From Streptococcus mitis subsp. hohhotensis (lineage in GTDB: Bacteria > Bacillota > Bacilli > Lactobacillales > Streptococcaceae), in the NCBI RefSeq assembly GCF_000722775.1, contig NZ_JPFZ01000009.1:924410-988409 (forward strand): a DNA stretch of 64,000 nucleotides. The letters run 5' to 3'. The notes beneath the pieces were generated by a model. It did no database searches, was not told the origin of the DNA, and saw nothing but the letters and a program-made list of their open reading frames with translations. Made by a program: the position numbers and the translations under genes. Positions 53,449-60,525 of the stretch are shown piece by piece; the stretch's first letter is position 1; each line of letters opens with the position of its first letter.

Positions 53449-53933
53449 AGGCCCTCCTTATTGACCAATGCTCCTGTTTCAAAATCTACTAGATAAAAAT
53501 CAGAGCCTGACTTAACTTCCCAAATTGGCTTATCTTGATAACGGCCAAAGGTAATCTTGTCAATCTCGCCAGCTCCTTTTTCCTTAGAAACAGCTTCTGC
53601 TTTTTCTTGTGAAACACCCTGATTTAGCTGATAAACGTAAATCTTATGGTCATCTTTTCCAATCAGGACAGCAAGTGATTCTTGTTTTTTATTACGACCA
53701 AGAACGCTGTAATAGGATTCTAAGCCATTGTATAAGTCAACCTGATCAGCCTGCTCTAATCCTGCATACTGCTGAGCTAATTTTTCTCCTTCACTTTTAG
53801 CTGTTTGATAAGGTTTCATACTCAGAAACACTAGATACAGAAAGGAAGCACTGATAACCACAAACAAAATCGTCATCCCTAGACCATACTGCCACAGTAG
53901 ATTATTTTTTGCTTTGTTTTGTCTTTTTTTCAC
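53445..53933 (-). CDS. Membrane-anchored DUF5590-like (PepSY-related) protein
   Basis: A 162-residue protein: basic N-terminus, one transmembrane helix (about 14-36) and an extracellular domain with two PepSY-like halves (YVYQLNQGVSQEKAEAVSKEKG; KPIWEVKSGSDFYLVDFETG). This matches the YpmB/DUF5590 proteins found upstream of aspartate aminotransferase genes in Firmicutes. Start is GTG. The predicted promoter lies 6 bp before it, implying a leaderless mRNA. Confidence 0.8.
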   Translation of the reverse strand: MKKRQNKAKNNLLWQYGLGMTILFVVISASFLYLVFLSMKPYQTAKSEGEKLAQQYAGLEQADQVDLYNGLESYYSVLGRNKKQESLAVLIGKDDHKIYVYQLNQGVSQEKAEAVSKEKGAGEIDKITFGRYQDKPIWEVKSGSDFYLVDFETGALVNKEGL

Positions 53934-53939
53934 TCGTCT

Positions 53940-53968
53940 ATTTTACCATCTATTAAGCTTTATTACAA
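53940..53968 (-). promoter_or_regulatory. Promoter of the aspC-asnS operon, predicting a leaderless mRNA
   Basis: TTGTAA (53968-53963) and TAAAAT (53945-53940) on the minus strand, 17 bp apart, with TGG before the -10. Six bases separate it from the GTG start codon. It lies 12 bp from a BOX element. Confidence 0.65.
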
Positions 53969-53980
53969 GTGAATGCAAGA

Positions 53981-54093
53981 ATACTCTTCGAAAATCAAAT
54001 TCAAACCACGTCAGCTTTATCTGCAACCTCAAAGCTGTGCTTTGAGCAATCTGCGGCTAGCTTCCTAGTTTGCTCTTTAATTTTCATTGAGTA
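53981..54093 (+). repeat. Truncated BOX element
   Basis: boxA begins normally (ATACTCTTCGAAAATC) but stops after CCACGTCAGC; the sequence then continues inside a boxB (TTTATCTGCAACCTC ... GTGCTTTGAG) and a full boxC ending TTTTCATTGAGTA. The boxA core and the start of boxB are missing, as after recombination between short matches. Confidence 0.88.
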
Positions 54094-54134
54094 ATAAGAA
54101 ACCAATTCTATTTCTCCCTTCAAAGCAAACCGAT

Positions 54135-54162
54135 TTTTCTTGATTAAAACCGATCAAGAAAA
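54135..54162. repeat. 10-bp inverted repeat between BOX and the MFS gene terminator
   Basis: TTTTCTTGAT and ATCAAGAAAA are perfect arms around an 8-nt loop. Could be a weak plus-strand terminator or an operator; no gene reads into it from the left on the plus strand. Confidence 0.45.
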
Positions 54163-54190
54163 GTAAAGACAGCTCCAAAATCAACCTATT

Positions 54191-54220
54191 AAAAAACCTG
54201 AGCCTGGCACTCAAGTTTTC
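54191..54220 (-). terminator. Intrinsic terminator after the MFS gene
   Basis: AACTTGAG and CTCAGGTT pair (one G-U) with a 7-nt loop and TTTT after it on the minus strand. Confidence 0.75.
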
Positions 54221-54234
54221 GTAAGTTTTTTAAT

Positions 54235-55431
54235 CTATAGAATCACTTTATCATCCATTCTTTTAGCCATTTTTCCTAAAAAGATAGCCAGTAGAAGGCC
54301 AACCATAACTAAAAAGAATCCTAGATAAAGAAATGTTACTACAAAGCCTAAATGGTCAATCAACCAGCCTGTCAGTGGGAAGAAGACAATCATACTCAGG
54401 CTAAACATCATAGAGTAGACACTTAGCATGGTTGCCCTTACTTCACTTGGGAGGCGCTCTTGCAAATCATTGTCAAAAATCGGCTGAAAAAGAGCATATA
54501 GAGCATTACTAATCAAATAAATCAAAATATAGATTAGAGGTGTTCCAAAGTAGGACAACATATAGGTGACGCCAGTCAGCAACACGAGGACAGGGAAAAG
54601 CTTCAAGGCAGCATAGTTCTTTCCAATCCTACTCGCTAGATAGACTGCAAGGATATTCAGGAGACTACCAAGTAGCATAACTGCTGAAATTTGCCAACCA
54701 CTTAAATCTGGTAACTGATTTTGATAGTAAAAGTAAAACATGCACATGAGTACTCCGACAATCTGAGACAAAATCATCCAGTTGAATAGCATGGGATTTC
54801 GCTTCAACTCATCCTTAACGGTCCAAATAATCTGTTTCATGCTCACACTATCAGCTTTTTCTAGCTTGACACTAGGTTCTTTCAGCATCCAAATCAGGAA
54901 AATAACTATGATAGAAGTGGCAATCATGATATAGTAGGTCAGGTGCAATTGACCATGAACAAAAAATCCCGCTAAAACGGTCCCCAAAGACCGAGTTCCT
55001 TCAGCTACTCCTGACATAAAGCTTGAAATGGATAGATAGCGCTCCTTCAGTCCAGCCTCTACAGCAGAGTCATAGATCATTGCTGCGCTTGTTCCTGAAT
55101 CAAAATTATAAGACAAGGCACTCACCGCCATAGCTAGCGCATAAATCCAAAAATTTCCCTGCCCAGCCAACATGAGAACGGAAGACACAATCCCTGCTAT
55201 TCGACTTAAATAAAGATTGGTCTTATAGGAATAGCGATCAGCTAACATTCCAGATGGAATTTCACAGAGAAGACTGGTAGTATGAAAAATACTTTCTAGC
55301 AGTCCAATCTGCCAAAGAGACATTCCGTTTTGACTGAGAAAGAGAATCCAAAAACTGGTAATCCCTAAAAAAGCAAAAAACTCAACTCCGGCCATCAGGC
55401 CAATATTTTTCCGATAATTTCTTATTAACAT
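54235..55431 (-). CDS. Major facilitator superfamily exporter
   Basis: A 398-residue MFS protein with about twelve transmembrane helices. The loop 2-3 signature region reads CEIPSGMLADRYSYKTNLYLSR, which fits drug:H+ antiporter-like members, and a charged central loop (KEPSVKLEKADSVSMKQ) separates the halves. Substrate unknown. SD AAGGAGAAAAG lies before the ATG. A 25-codon ORF and an inverted repeat touching the SD precede it, so expression may be controlled by translation of the leader. Confidence 0.88.
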   Translation of the reverse strand: MLIRNYRKNIGLMAGVEFFAFLGITSFWILFLSQNGMSLWQIGLLESIFHTTSLLCEIPSGMLADRYSYKTNLYLSRIAGIVSSVLMLAGQGNFWIYALAMAVSALSYNFDSGTSAAMIYDSAVEAGLKERYLSISSFMSGVAEGTRSLGTVLAGFFVHGQLHLTYYIMIATSIIVIFLIWMLKEPSVKLEKADSVSMKQIIWTVKDELKRNPMLFNWMILSQIVGVLMCMFYFYYQNQLPDLSGWQISAVMLLGSLLNILAVYLASRIGKNYAALKLFPVLVLLTGVTYMLSYFGTPLIYILIYLISNALYALFQPIFDNDLQERLPSEVRATMLSVYSMMFSLSMIVFFPLTGWLIDHLGFVVTFLYLGFFLVMVGLLLAIFLGKMAKRMDDKVIL

Positions 55432-55440
55432 CTTTTCTCC

Positions 55441-55482
55441 TTAACAAGTGTATTATTATTTCTTTTGTCCGTCACTTGTTAA
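55441..55482 (-). promoter_or_regulatory. Stem-loop next to the MFS Shine-Dalgarno sequence, candidate attenuator
   Basis: TTAACAAGTG (55482-55473, minus strand) and CACTTGTTAA (55450-55441) are perfect 10-bp arms with a 22-nt loop. The second arm ends directly at GGAG of the MFS SD, and the first arm lies inside the leader ORF, so a translating or stalled ribosome would open the stem. Confidence 0.55.
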
Positions 55483-55533
55483 TTTGTGCCTTACATGATT
55501 TCCACCCCTTTTAGAAGCATTCTTCAATGCCAT
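55456..55533 (-). CDS. Candidate 25-codon leader peptide upstream of the MFS gene
   Basis: ATG at 55533 with AAAGGAAC 6-7 nt upstream; 25 codons ending in TAA. The peptide is basic (KRGG, HVRHK, GQKK). Its codons 18-21 form one arm of the stem next to the MFS SD. The ORF is too short to judge by composition; the good SD and position are the only support. Confidence 0.4.
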   Translation of the reverse strand: MALKNASKRGGNHVRHKLTSDGQKK

Positions 55534-55610
55534 TATTGTTCCTTTAATGATTTATGAAATGATACCGGAAAATAGCTGTTCTGCGGTTTCTATTGCGAGT
55601 TTTCTTGTTT

Positions 55611-55639
55611 ATTTTAGCACTTATGTCATCATATTACAA
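55611..55639 (-). promoter_or_regulatory. Promoter of the MFS leader
   Basis: TTGTAA (55639-55634) and TAAAAT (55616-55611) on the minus strand, 17 bp apart, with TGC before the -10. It would give a ~175-nt leader covering the small ORF and stem-loop. Confidence 0.65.
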
Positions 55640-55651
55640 GAGAATATAGGA

Positions 55652-55670
55652 ATACTCTTCGAAAATCAAA
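55652..55670 (+). repeat. BOX fragment (first ~19 bp of boxA)
   Basis: ATACTCTTCGAAAATCAAA matches the start of boxA, then the similarity ends. Confidence 0.65.
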
Positions 55671-55738
55671 TGCATTCCAGTAGCAAGTGACTAGAGTTTC
55701 GGCAATTTTATAGTTTTACTTATCTTTGAGCAAATTTC

Positions 55739-55767
55739 TTGCAAGTCCTTTTGTTTTGTTGTAATAT
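55739..55767 (+). promoter_or_regulatory. Promoter of the FMN reductase gene
   Basis: TTGCAA (55739-55744) and TAATAT (55762-55767), 17 bp apart, with TG just before. A CGAGAG/CTCTCG palindrome follows at about 55780-55793 in the leader and could be an operator. Confidence 0.65.
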
Positions 55768-55819
55768 ATTTTATAACAACGAGAGAGCTCTCGGAAGTTT
55801 AAGAAAAAGGAGACACATC

Positions 55820-56368
55820 ATGTCTAAAAAAGTATTATTTATCGTCGGATCACTACGCCAAGGTTCTTTCAATCACCAAATGGCTCTCGAAGCTGAGAAA
55901 GCACTTGCTGGTAAAGCAGAAGTTAGCTATCTTGATTACTCAGCCCTTCCTCTCTTCAGCCAAGATTTGGAAGTTCCAACTCATCCAGCTGTATCTGCTG
56001 CTCGTGAAGCGGTTCTCGCTGCGGATGCCATCTGGATTTTCTCTCCAGTCTACAACTTCTCTATCCCTGGAACAGTGAAAAACTTACTTGACTGGCTATC
56101 TCGTGCCCTTGACTTGTCTGATACACGTGGTGCTTCTGCCCTTCAAGACAAGTTTGTCACAGTATCATCTGTAGCCAATGCAGGTCACGATCAACTTTTC
56201 GCTATCTACAAAGACCTTTTGCCATTTATCCGTACACAAGTCGTTGGTGATTTCACTGCTGCACGTGTCAATGACTCTGCTTGGGCAGACGGAAAATTGG
56301 TTCTTGACGAAACAGTCCTAAACTCACTTGGAAAACAAGCTCAAGACTTGGTTGCAGCAGTTCAGTAA
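55820..56368 (+). CDS. NADPH-dependent FMN reductase family protein
   Basis: A 182-residue flavodoxin-fold protein. The FMN phosphate loop is FIVGSLRQGSFNHQMA (about 7-22) and the second flavin motif is FSPVYNFSIPGTVKNLLDW. Family members reduce flavins, quinones, azo compounds or chromate. The ATG at 55820 has AAAAGGAG 8 nt before it; the longer frame overlaps the promoter and is not used. Confidence 0.92.
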   Translation: MSKKVLFIVGSLRQGSFNHQMALEAEKALAGKAEVSYLDYSALPLFSQDLEVPTHPAVSAAREAVLAADAIWIFSPVYNFSIPGTVKNLLDWLSRALDLSDTRGASALQDKFVTVSSVANAGHDQLFAIYKDLLPFIRTQVVGDFTAARVNDSAWADGKLVLDETVLNSLGKQAQDLVAAVQ

Positions 56369-56401
56369 AAAATAGAGAATTTTAAGAAGTCTTTAATATA
56401 A

Positions 56402-56441
56402 AAATGAGTAACTTTTGATGTAAAGTTGCTCATTTTTTTGC
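56402..56441. terminator. Terminator after the FMN reductase, probably bidirectional
   Basis: AAATGAG-AACTTT and AAAGTT-CTCATTT pair across one mismatch, with a T7 run on the plus strand and TTTTTAT on the minus strand, so it can also serve the convergent YSIRK gene. Confidence 0.8.
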
Positions 56442-56491
56442 GTTATCTAATACTATCCTATTAGTTAAATCAGCAGTGACACTTCTTTAAT

Positions 56492-59400
56492 TTAACGATG
56501 CCGTCTAGCATGAACACGACTTTCTGGTCCAGTTCTGACTAATTTAACTTGTTTACCATGATGTGAAGGAACATGGTGTACTGGTCTATGATGAGGTCTC
56601 GTTAAATGCGGTTTAGTCTGAACACTTGGTTTTGGATGAGTTACAACTACGTTTGGTTTTGTAACAACTCCTACCACATGCGTGTAGCTAGTAGTGCCAG
56701 TATGAATAACACTTGTCACCTCTGAATGAGTTTCGGTTTCATTTGTTGTAATAGTGACAATCGGTGTTGTAGGACCCGCTGTTGCCGCGTTTGAAGTAAC
56801 AGTAGTTGTCGTTGTAGTTGTAGTCGTAGCCGTTCCACCAGGAACAGGTCTTGTCTCTGTTTTCTTATTAACAGATGTTTGTGAAGAAAAATCTGTTGGT
56901 TTAATTGCAGCCAAGGCTTCAGCTGGATTTAAGCCAGGTTTTGAATCAGTAGTCGCTACCGGTTTTGGTTGCACAGCTGGTGTTGGTGTAGCTGGAGTAG
57001 ATACTATTGGTTTAACAGGTGTTACCGTTGCAGGTGCTACTGGTTTTACTGGAACAACTGGTTGTGGTGTGGCAACTGGCGCTGGAGTTACTGGTGTCGA
57101 AACTACTGGTTTGACCGTTGTTACTGGTGTTGATGGTGCTACTGGTTTTGGTTGAACTACAGGTGCTGGCTTAGCAGGAGTTGGCACTGCTGGTTTAACA
57201 GGTGTTACTTGCTTGACCGATACAACGGGTTTTGCAACAATTGGTGATGATGCAACAACTGGATTCGGAACAGTCAAAACTGGTTTGATAGAAATTCCAT
57301 TCCCTAGACCAGAAGGAGTTGCTGCAATAGTTGTTACTCCTTGCGGAGTGACATTTGGTTTATGAACAGTCCTATCCACTGAAGCTACTGGTTTATCATC
57401 AATTCTTGTGATTTTCCAATTATCATAAATAACTGCACCAGTAACGAGGTTAACTCTCGCCACTCTTTCAAAAACTACAGATCGAACTACATCTTTGAAA
57501 GCTTGTTTACCATCTTTTTGATATTTGTAGTGAATGGTCTGCTTGGTCATTTTTCTCAGTGTATCCAAGTTTTCAACCGATTTAGGCCAAACAGGTGACA
57601 ATGCATCTCCTGCTACTAATGGATTTCCAGCAATTGGTTTAGGATCATCTGCTGTGACAGTCACAACTTTTTCGATTAATTGCACTGAGAATACTTGATC
57701 AGTTTGTTTTTCACTATCAAAACGTTTATCATTAGCATTTGCAAAACCATCATGTACTAATTCATATCCTTGTTTTAGGTATTGATTAATACGAGTTTTT
57801 GAATTATAAGAAATTGTTTCACCTGGAAGACCAACTACACTATCCACATTTCCTAAAATTTTAGGACTTGTTTCTGTTTGATTGAGGTATTTAACCTGTG
57901 CTTTTTGTTGAGCAAGATAATCATAAACAACATGGATATCGGCCTGTGTCAAATGTCCCTTACTATTAGCAGGTGTTTGTGACAAGACATATACTACACC
58001 ATCTTTTTCGAAACGTTCAGGAACTTTAGCAGTCACATCATAGTTATTTCCCAACAAGTTAATGAGATTTGAACTCTTATCATGTGGTGTATTGAATGTT
58101 TCTAAAATAGCTTGACTTGTTTTATCACGATACTGAATATCAACTTTACCAAATTTAGCTTCTTCGTACACAGCTACCACGTTGGCTTGAGCTCGTGTAA
58201 TCGTACCAGATGTCTTCGTATTACTATAGAAACGATCATTCTGTGCATACTCTTTGAAGACATAATATTTACCATTTGGTGAATGCAATAAATAAGGTGC
58301 TGTGATAGAAGTTGTTTGAATTCCTTTGTTTTCTTGAACTTCTGTCTCAGTTGTATTTCTCTCCAAAGTAGCTACATAGCTAGTATCAATTTTGGTAGAT
58401 GGTCTTACAGTAGTGAATTTGTCTTGAAGGATACCTCCATTTTCCACCGCTGCAATGGCAGGAAGAAGCATTTTCCCTTGAGTATCAACGAAGCGAACAG
58501 CTACATCTCCATATACAAGGCGTCCATCTGTTCTAACCATATCTGGGTTGGCAATTTTCCAGTCAGAATCAGCAGCTTGTTCGTATTGGTCTGTAAGATT
58601 TTTACCTTTGGCATCAACAACTGTCAATGTCCCTGAAACATTCGATTTAAAACCATTTCTAGCTTCATTCAGATAATTAACTGTGTGACTTGTCGGAACA
58701 CGGTCAACTCCAAAATCTTTTGTACGTAATACATAAGTTCTTCCAGCCAACATCTTTCCAGATACTAATTCAAAGGTTAATTCATTATCTGCTGCCTTAA
58801 GAATCTTGAATTTGGCATGTTGACCAGGCTCTTCACGAGGTGCTTCCAAAATAACATTATGGCGATTTACCCTTGTTCTTGATGTATCAGGGCTAGTATT
58901 TATCATTTCGACATTGTGGGCACCACGTTCAATAAATTCACCAACAGTAGCAAACTTATTGAATTCTGTATCATTGATACGAATAGTGAAACGAGTCCCT
59001 GCACTAAAGTTTGATTTCCATGTTCCAATACGAAGGGTAGTGTTGTATGTCTTGATACTTCCATCATCGTCCAACATCACATCACCTGTGAAGTTAACTG
59101 TAGTAGGTGTATCATAAACTTTAGGTGCTCCGATATCTGTTTTAATCACAGTGTAATTCTTAGTGACTACATTTTGACCATTAACTGAGATAACACCAGT
59201 TACAGACTTATCCACATTCACTCGAGGATAACGAATGCCACCTCTATATTGAAGTTCAAAAGTAACATCGTCTAAGCGTTCAATTTCGTCAGTGAAACGG
59301 TATGTTGCTTCAATATGACTTCCTTTGTCAACTAAATCCCATGATTCTTTTGTGTCCAAAGCAACGTCACGATCTCCACGTGAAGCCCAGTATGAAAGGC

Positions 59401-60403
59401 TTCCAGCTTTGGCATTATCATTTTTCTGAACCAGACTCACTCGTTCTGCAAATACTTTACCTTCAGCAACCAATTTTTGAGGAAGATTATTGTCTTGTGG
59501 TAATTCCTTCAAGCCAATTGTGAAGATATCTCCCTTATGATAGGCACCATTTTTAAATTTTAATTGGAAACGATAATCAGCAATACCTGTTGAAGTCACA
59601 CGATCCGCCATATCGATTGTACCACTGGCAATAATACTTCCATTATCGATAGCTACATCTTGTGTTTGAATTGGCGATAGACTAGCGCTAATTTTCTTGC
59701 CATGTCCTGCACGTTGCAACTCAGTATACACTGTTTCAATAGCTGAATACAGTTGATTTAATTGAGTCTTAAGATTTTCTGCACTCACAGATGAATCTTT
59801 TAATAAGGCTTTTGATTGGGAAATCTGAATGGTGGCTGCCTTAACAGCTTCTTGAACTAAGGCTTTTTCTTCAGCTTTACGTTCTGCTTCTTGAGAATAA
59901 CGTAAAGCGACTTGATTTAAAACTTCTGCTTCTGATACAATCTGATCCAGAGTAGTTTTTTCGACTGATTTTTCTTCTTTTACCTTTTCACTTGAAGCAG
60001 GTGAAGTAGTTTTTTCTTCGCTAGGTTTTACTTCTTTAGAGGTTAATTCTTTTGAGTCAGAATTTTTTGTCTCAGCTGCCACTTTAGATTCTGCTTCCTT
60101 CTTTAGAAGGGCATTGACATCTAATTCTTCTTTTTCCAAAACTGGAGCTTGAAGAGTGGAAGGTAATTCTGCTATTTTTTCCTCTGAATTTTTTTGCTTG
60201 GTCTCGTCTGGTTTTTTAGAGACTTTTTGTTCTTCTTTTTCAGTTCGATGTGAATCTACTTTCTGTTCATCTGCACTTACACCTGAATAAGTAGCAAAAA
60301 CCATTAAGGCAGCTACAGCAACAGATACTGCACCAAAACTTGATTTTCTAATGGAATACTTGTTTACCTGATTCATTTGATTCCGTTTTACTCTTGAATA
60401 CAT
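56492..60403 (-). CDS. YSIRK surface protein with Mub-like domains and Pro-rich tail, no recognisable wall anchor
   Basis: A 1303-residue exported protein. A YSIRK signal (KYSIRKSSFGAVSVAVAALMVF) is followed by a Glu/Lys-rich helical region, a folded head (about 230-600), MucBP-like modules and a partial Mub repeat (VWPKSVENLDTLRKMTKQTIHYKY; VNLVTGAVIYDNWKI), then a long Pro/Thr/Val-rich segment and a Thr/Asn linker. The C-terminus is His/Arg-rich and ends LVRTGPESRVHARRHR: the place of LPxTG is taken by LVRTG, and no hydrophobic helix follows. It is thus secreted or held by another mode. The start at 60403 has GAGAG as SD; the longer frame overlaps a terminator. Confidence 0.88.
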   Translation of the reverse strand: MYSRVKRNQMNQVNKYSIRKSSFGAVSVAVAALMVFATYSGVSADEQKVDSHRTEKEEQKVSKKPDETKQKNSEEKIAELPSTLQAPVLEKEELDVNALLKKEAESKVAAETKNSDSKELTSKEVKPSEEKTTSPASSEKVKEEKSVEKTTLDQIVSEAEVLNQVALRYSQEAERKAEEKALVQEAVKAATIQISQSKALLKDSSVSAENLKTQLNQLYSAIETVYTELQRAGHGKKISASLSPIQTQDVAIDNGSIIASGTIDMADRVTSTGIADYRFQLKFKNGAYHKGDIFTIGLKELPQDNNLPQKLVAEGKVFAERVSLVQKNDNAKAGSLSYWASRGDRDVALDTKESWDLVDKGSHIEATYRFTDEIERLDDVTFELQYRGGIRYPRVNVDKSVTGVISVNGQNVVTKNYTVIKTDIGAPKVYDTPTTVNFTGDVMLDDDGSIKTYNTTLRIGTWKSNFSAGTRFTIRINDTEFNKFATVGEFIERGAHNVEMINTSPDTSRTRVNRHNVILEAPREEPGQHAKFKILKAADNELTFELVSGKMLAGRTYVLRTKDFGVDRVPTSHTVNYLNEARNGFKSNVSGTLTVVDAKGKNLTDQYEQAADSDWKIANPDMVRTDGRLVYGDVAVRFVDTQGKMLLPAIAAVENGGILQDKFTTVRPSTKIDTSYVATLERNTTETEVQENKGIQTTSITAPYLLHSPNGKYYVFKEYAQNDRFYSNTKTSGTITRAQANVVAVYEEAKFGKVDIQYRDKTSQAILETFNTPHDKSSNLINLLGNNYDVTAKVPERFEKDGVVYVLSQTPANSKGHLTQADIHVVYDYLAQQKAQVKYLNQTETSPKILGNVDSVVGLPGETISYNSKTRINQYLKQGYELVHDGFANANDKRFDSEKQTDQVFSVQLIEKVVTVTADDPKPIAGNPLVAGDALSPVWPKSVENLDTLRKMTKQTIHYKYQKDGKQAFKDVVRSVVFERVARVNLVTGAVIYDNWKITRIDDKPVASVDRTVHKPNVTPQGVTTIAATPSGLGNGISIKPVLTVPNPVVASSPIVAKPVVSVKQVTPVKPAVPTPAKPAPVVQPKPVAPSTPVTTVKPVVSTPVTPAPVATPQPVVPVKPVAPATVTPVKPIVSTPATPTPAVQPKPVATTDSKPGLNPAEALAAIKPTDFSSQTSVNKKTETRPVPGGTATTTTTTTTTVTSNAATAGPTTPIVTITTNETETHSEVTSVIHTGTTSYTHVVGVVTKPNVVVTHPKPSVQTKPHLTRPHHRPVHHVPSHHGKQVKLVRTGPESRVHARRHR

Positions 60404-60429
60404 ATATTTTCTCTCTAACTTTTTATGAT

Positions 60430-60479
60430 AAAAAAGGAGTGGAATTGATGCTGTATTGACATACATTCTCACTCCCTAA
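60430..60479 (-). terminator. Terminator between the LPKTAG and YSIRK surface-protein genes
   Basis: GGAGTG and CACTCC pair around a ~28-nt loop, followed by T6 on the minus strand. The short stem and long loop make it weaker than others here. Confidence 0.5.
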
Positions 60480-60525
60480 AACACTACACTTACAATCTTT
60501 TGTTGTCTAGAGTTTTGTTTTGATT

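Noticed and set aside
56480-56600. Frameshift hiding an LPxTG anchor in the YSIRK gene
   Set aside because: No frame near the 3' end encodes an LPxTG motif followed by a hydrophobic helix.
56754-57155. Plus-strand ORF of 133 codons rich in Val and Gly
   Set aside because: Shadow of the Pro/Thr-rich tail of the YSIRK gene on the opposite strand.
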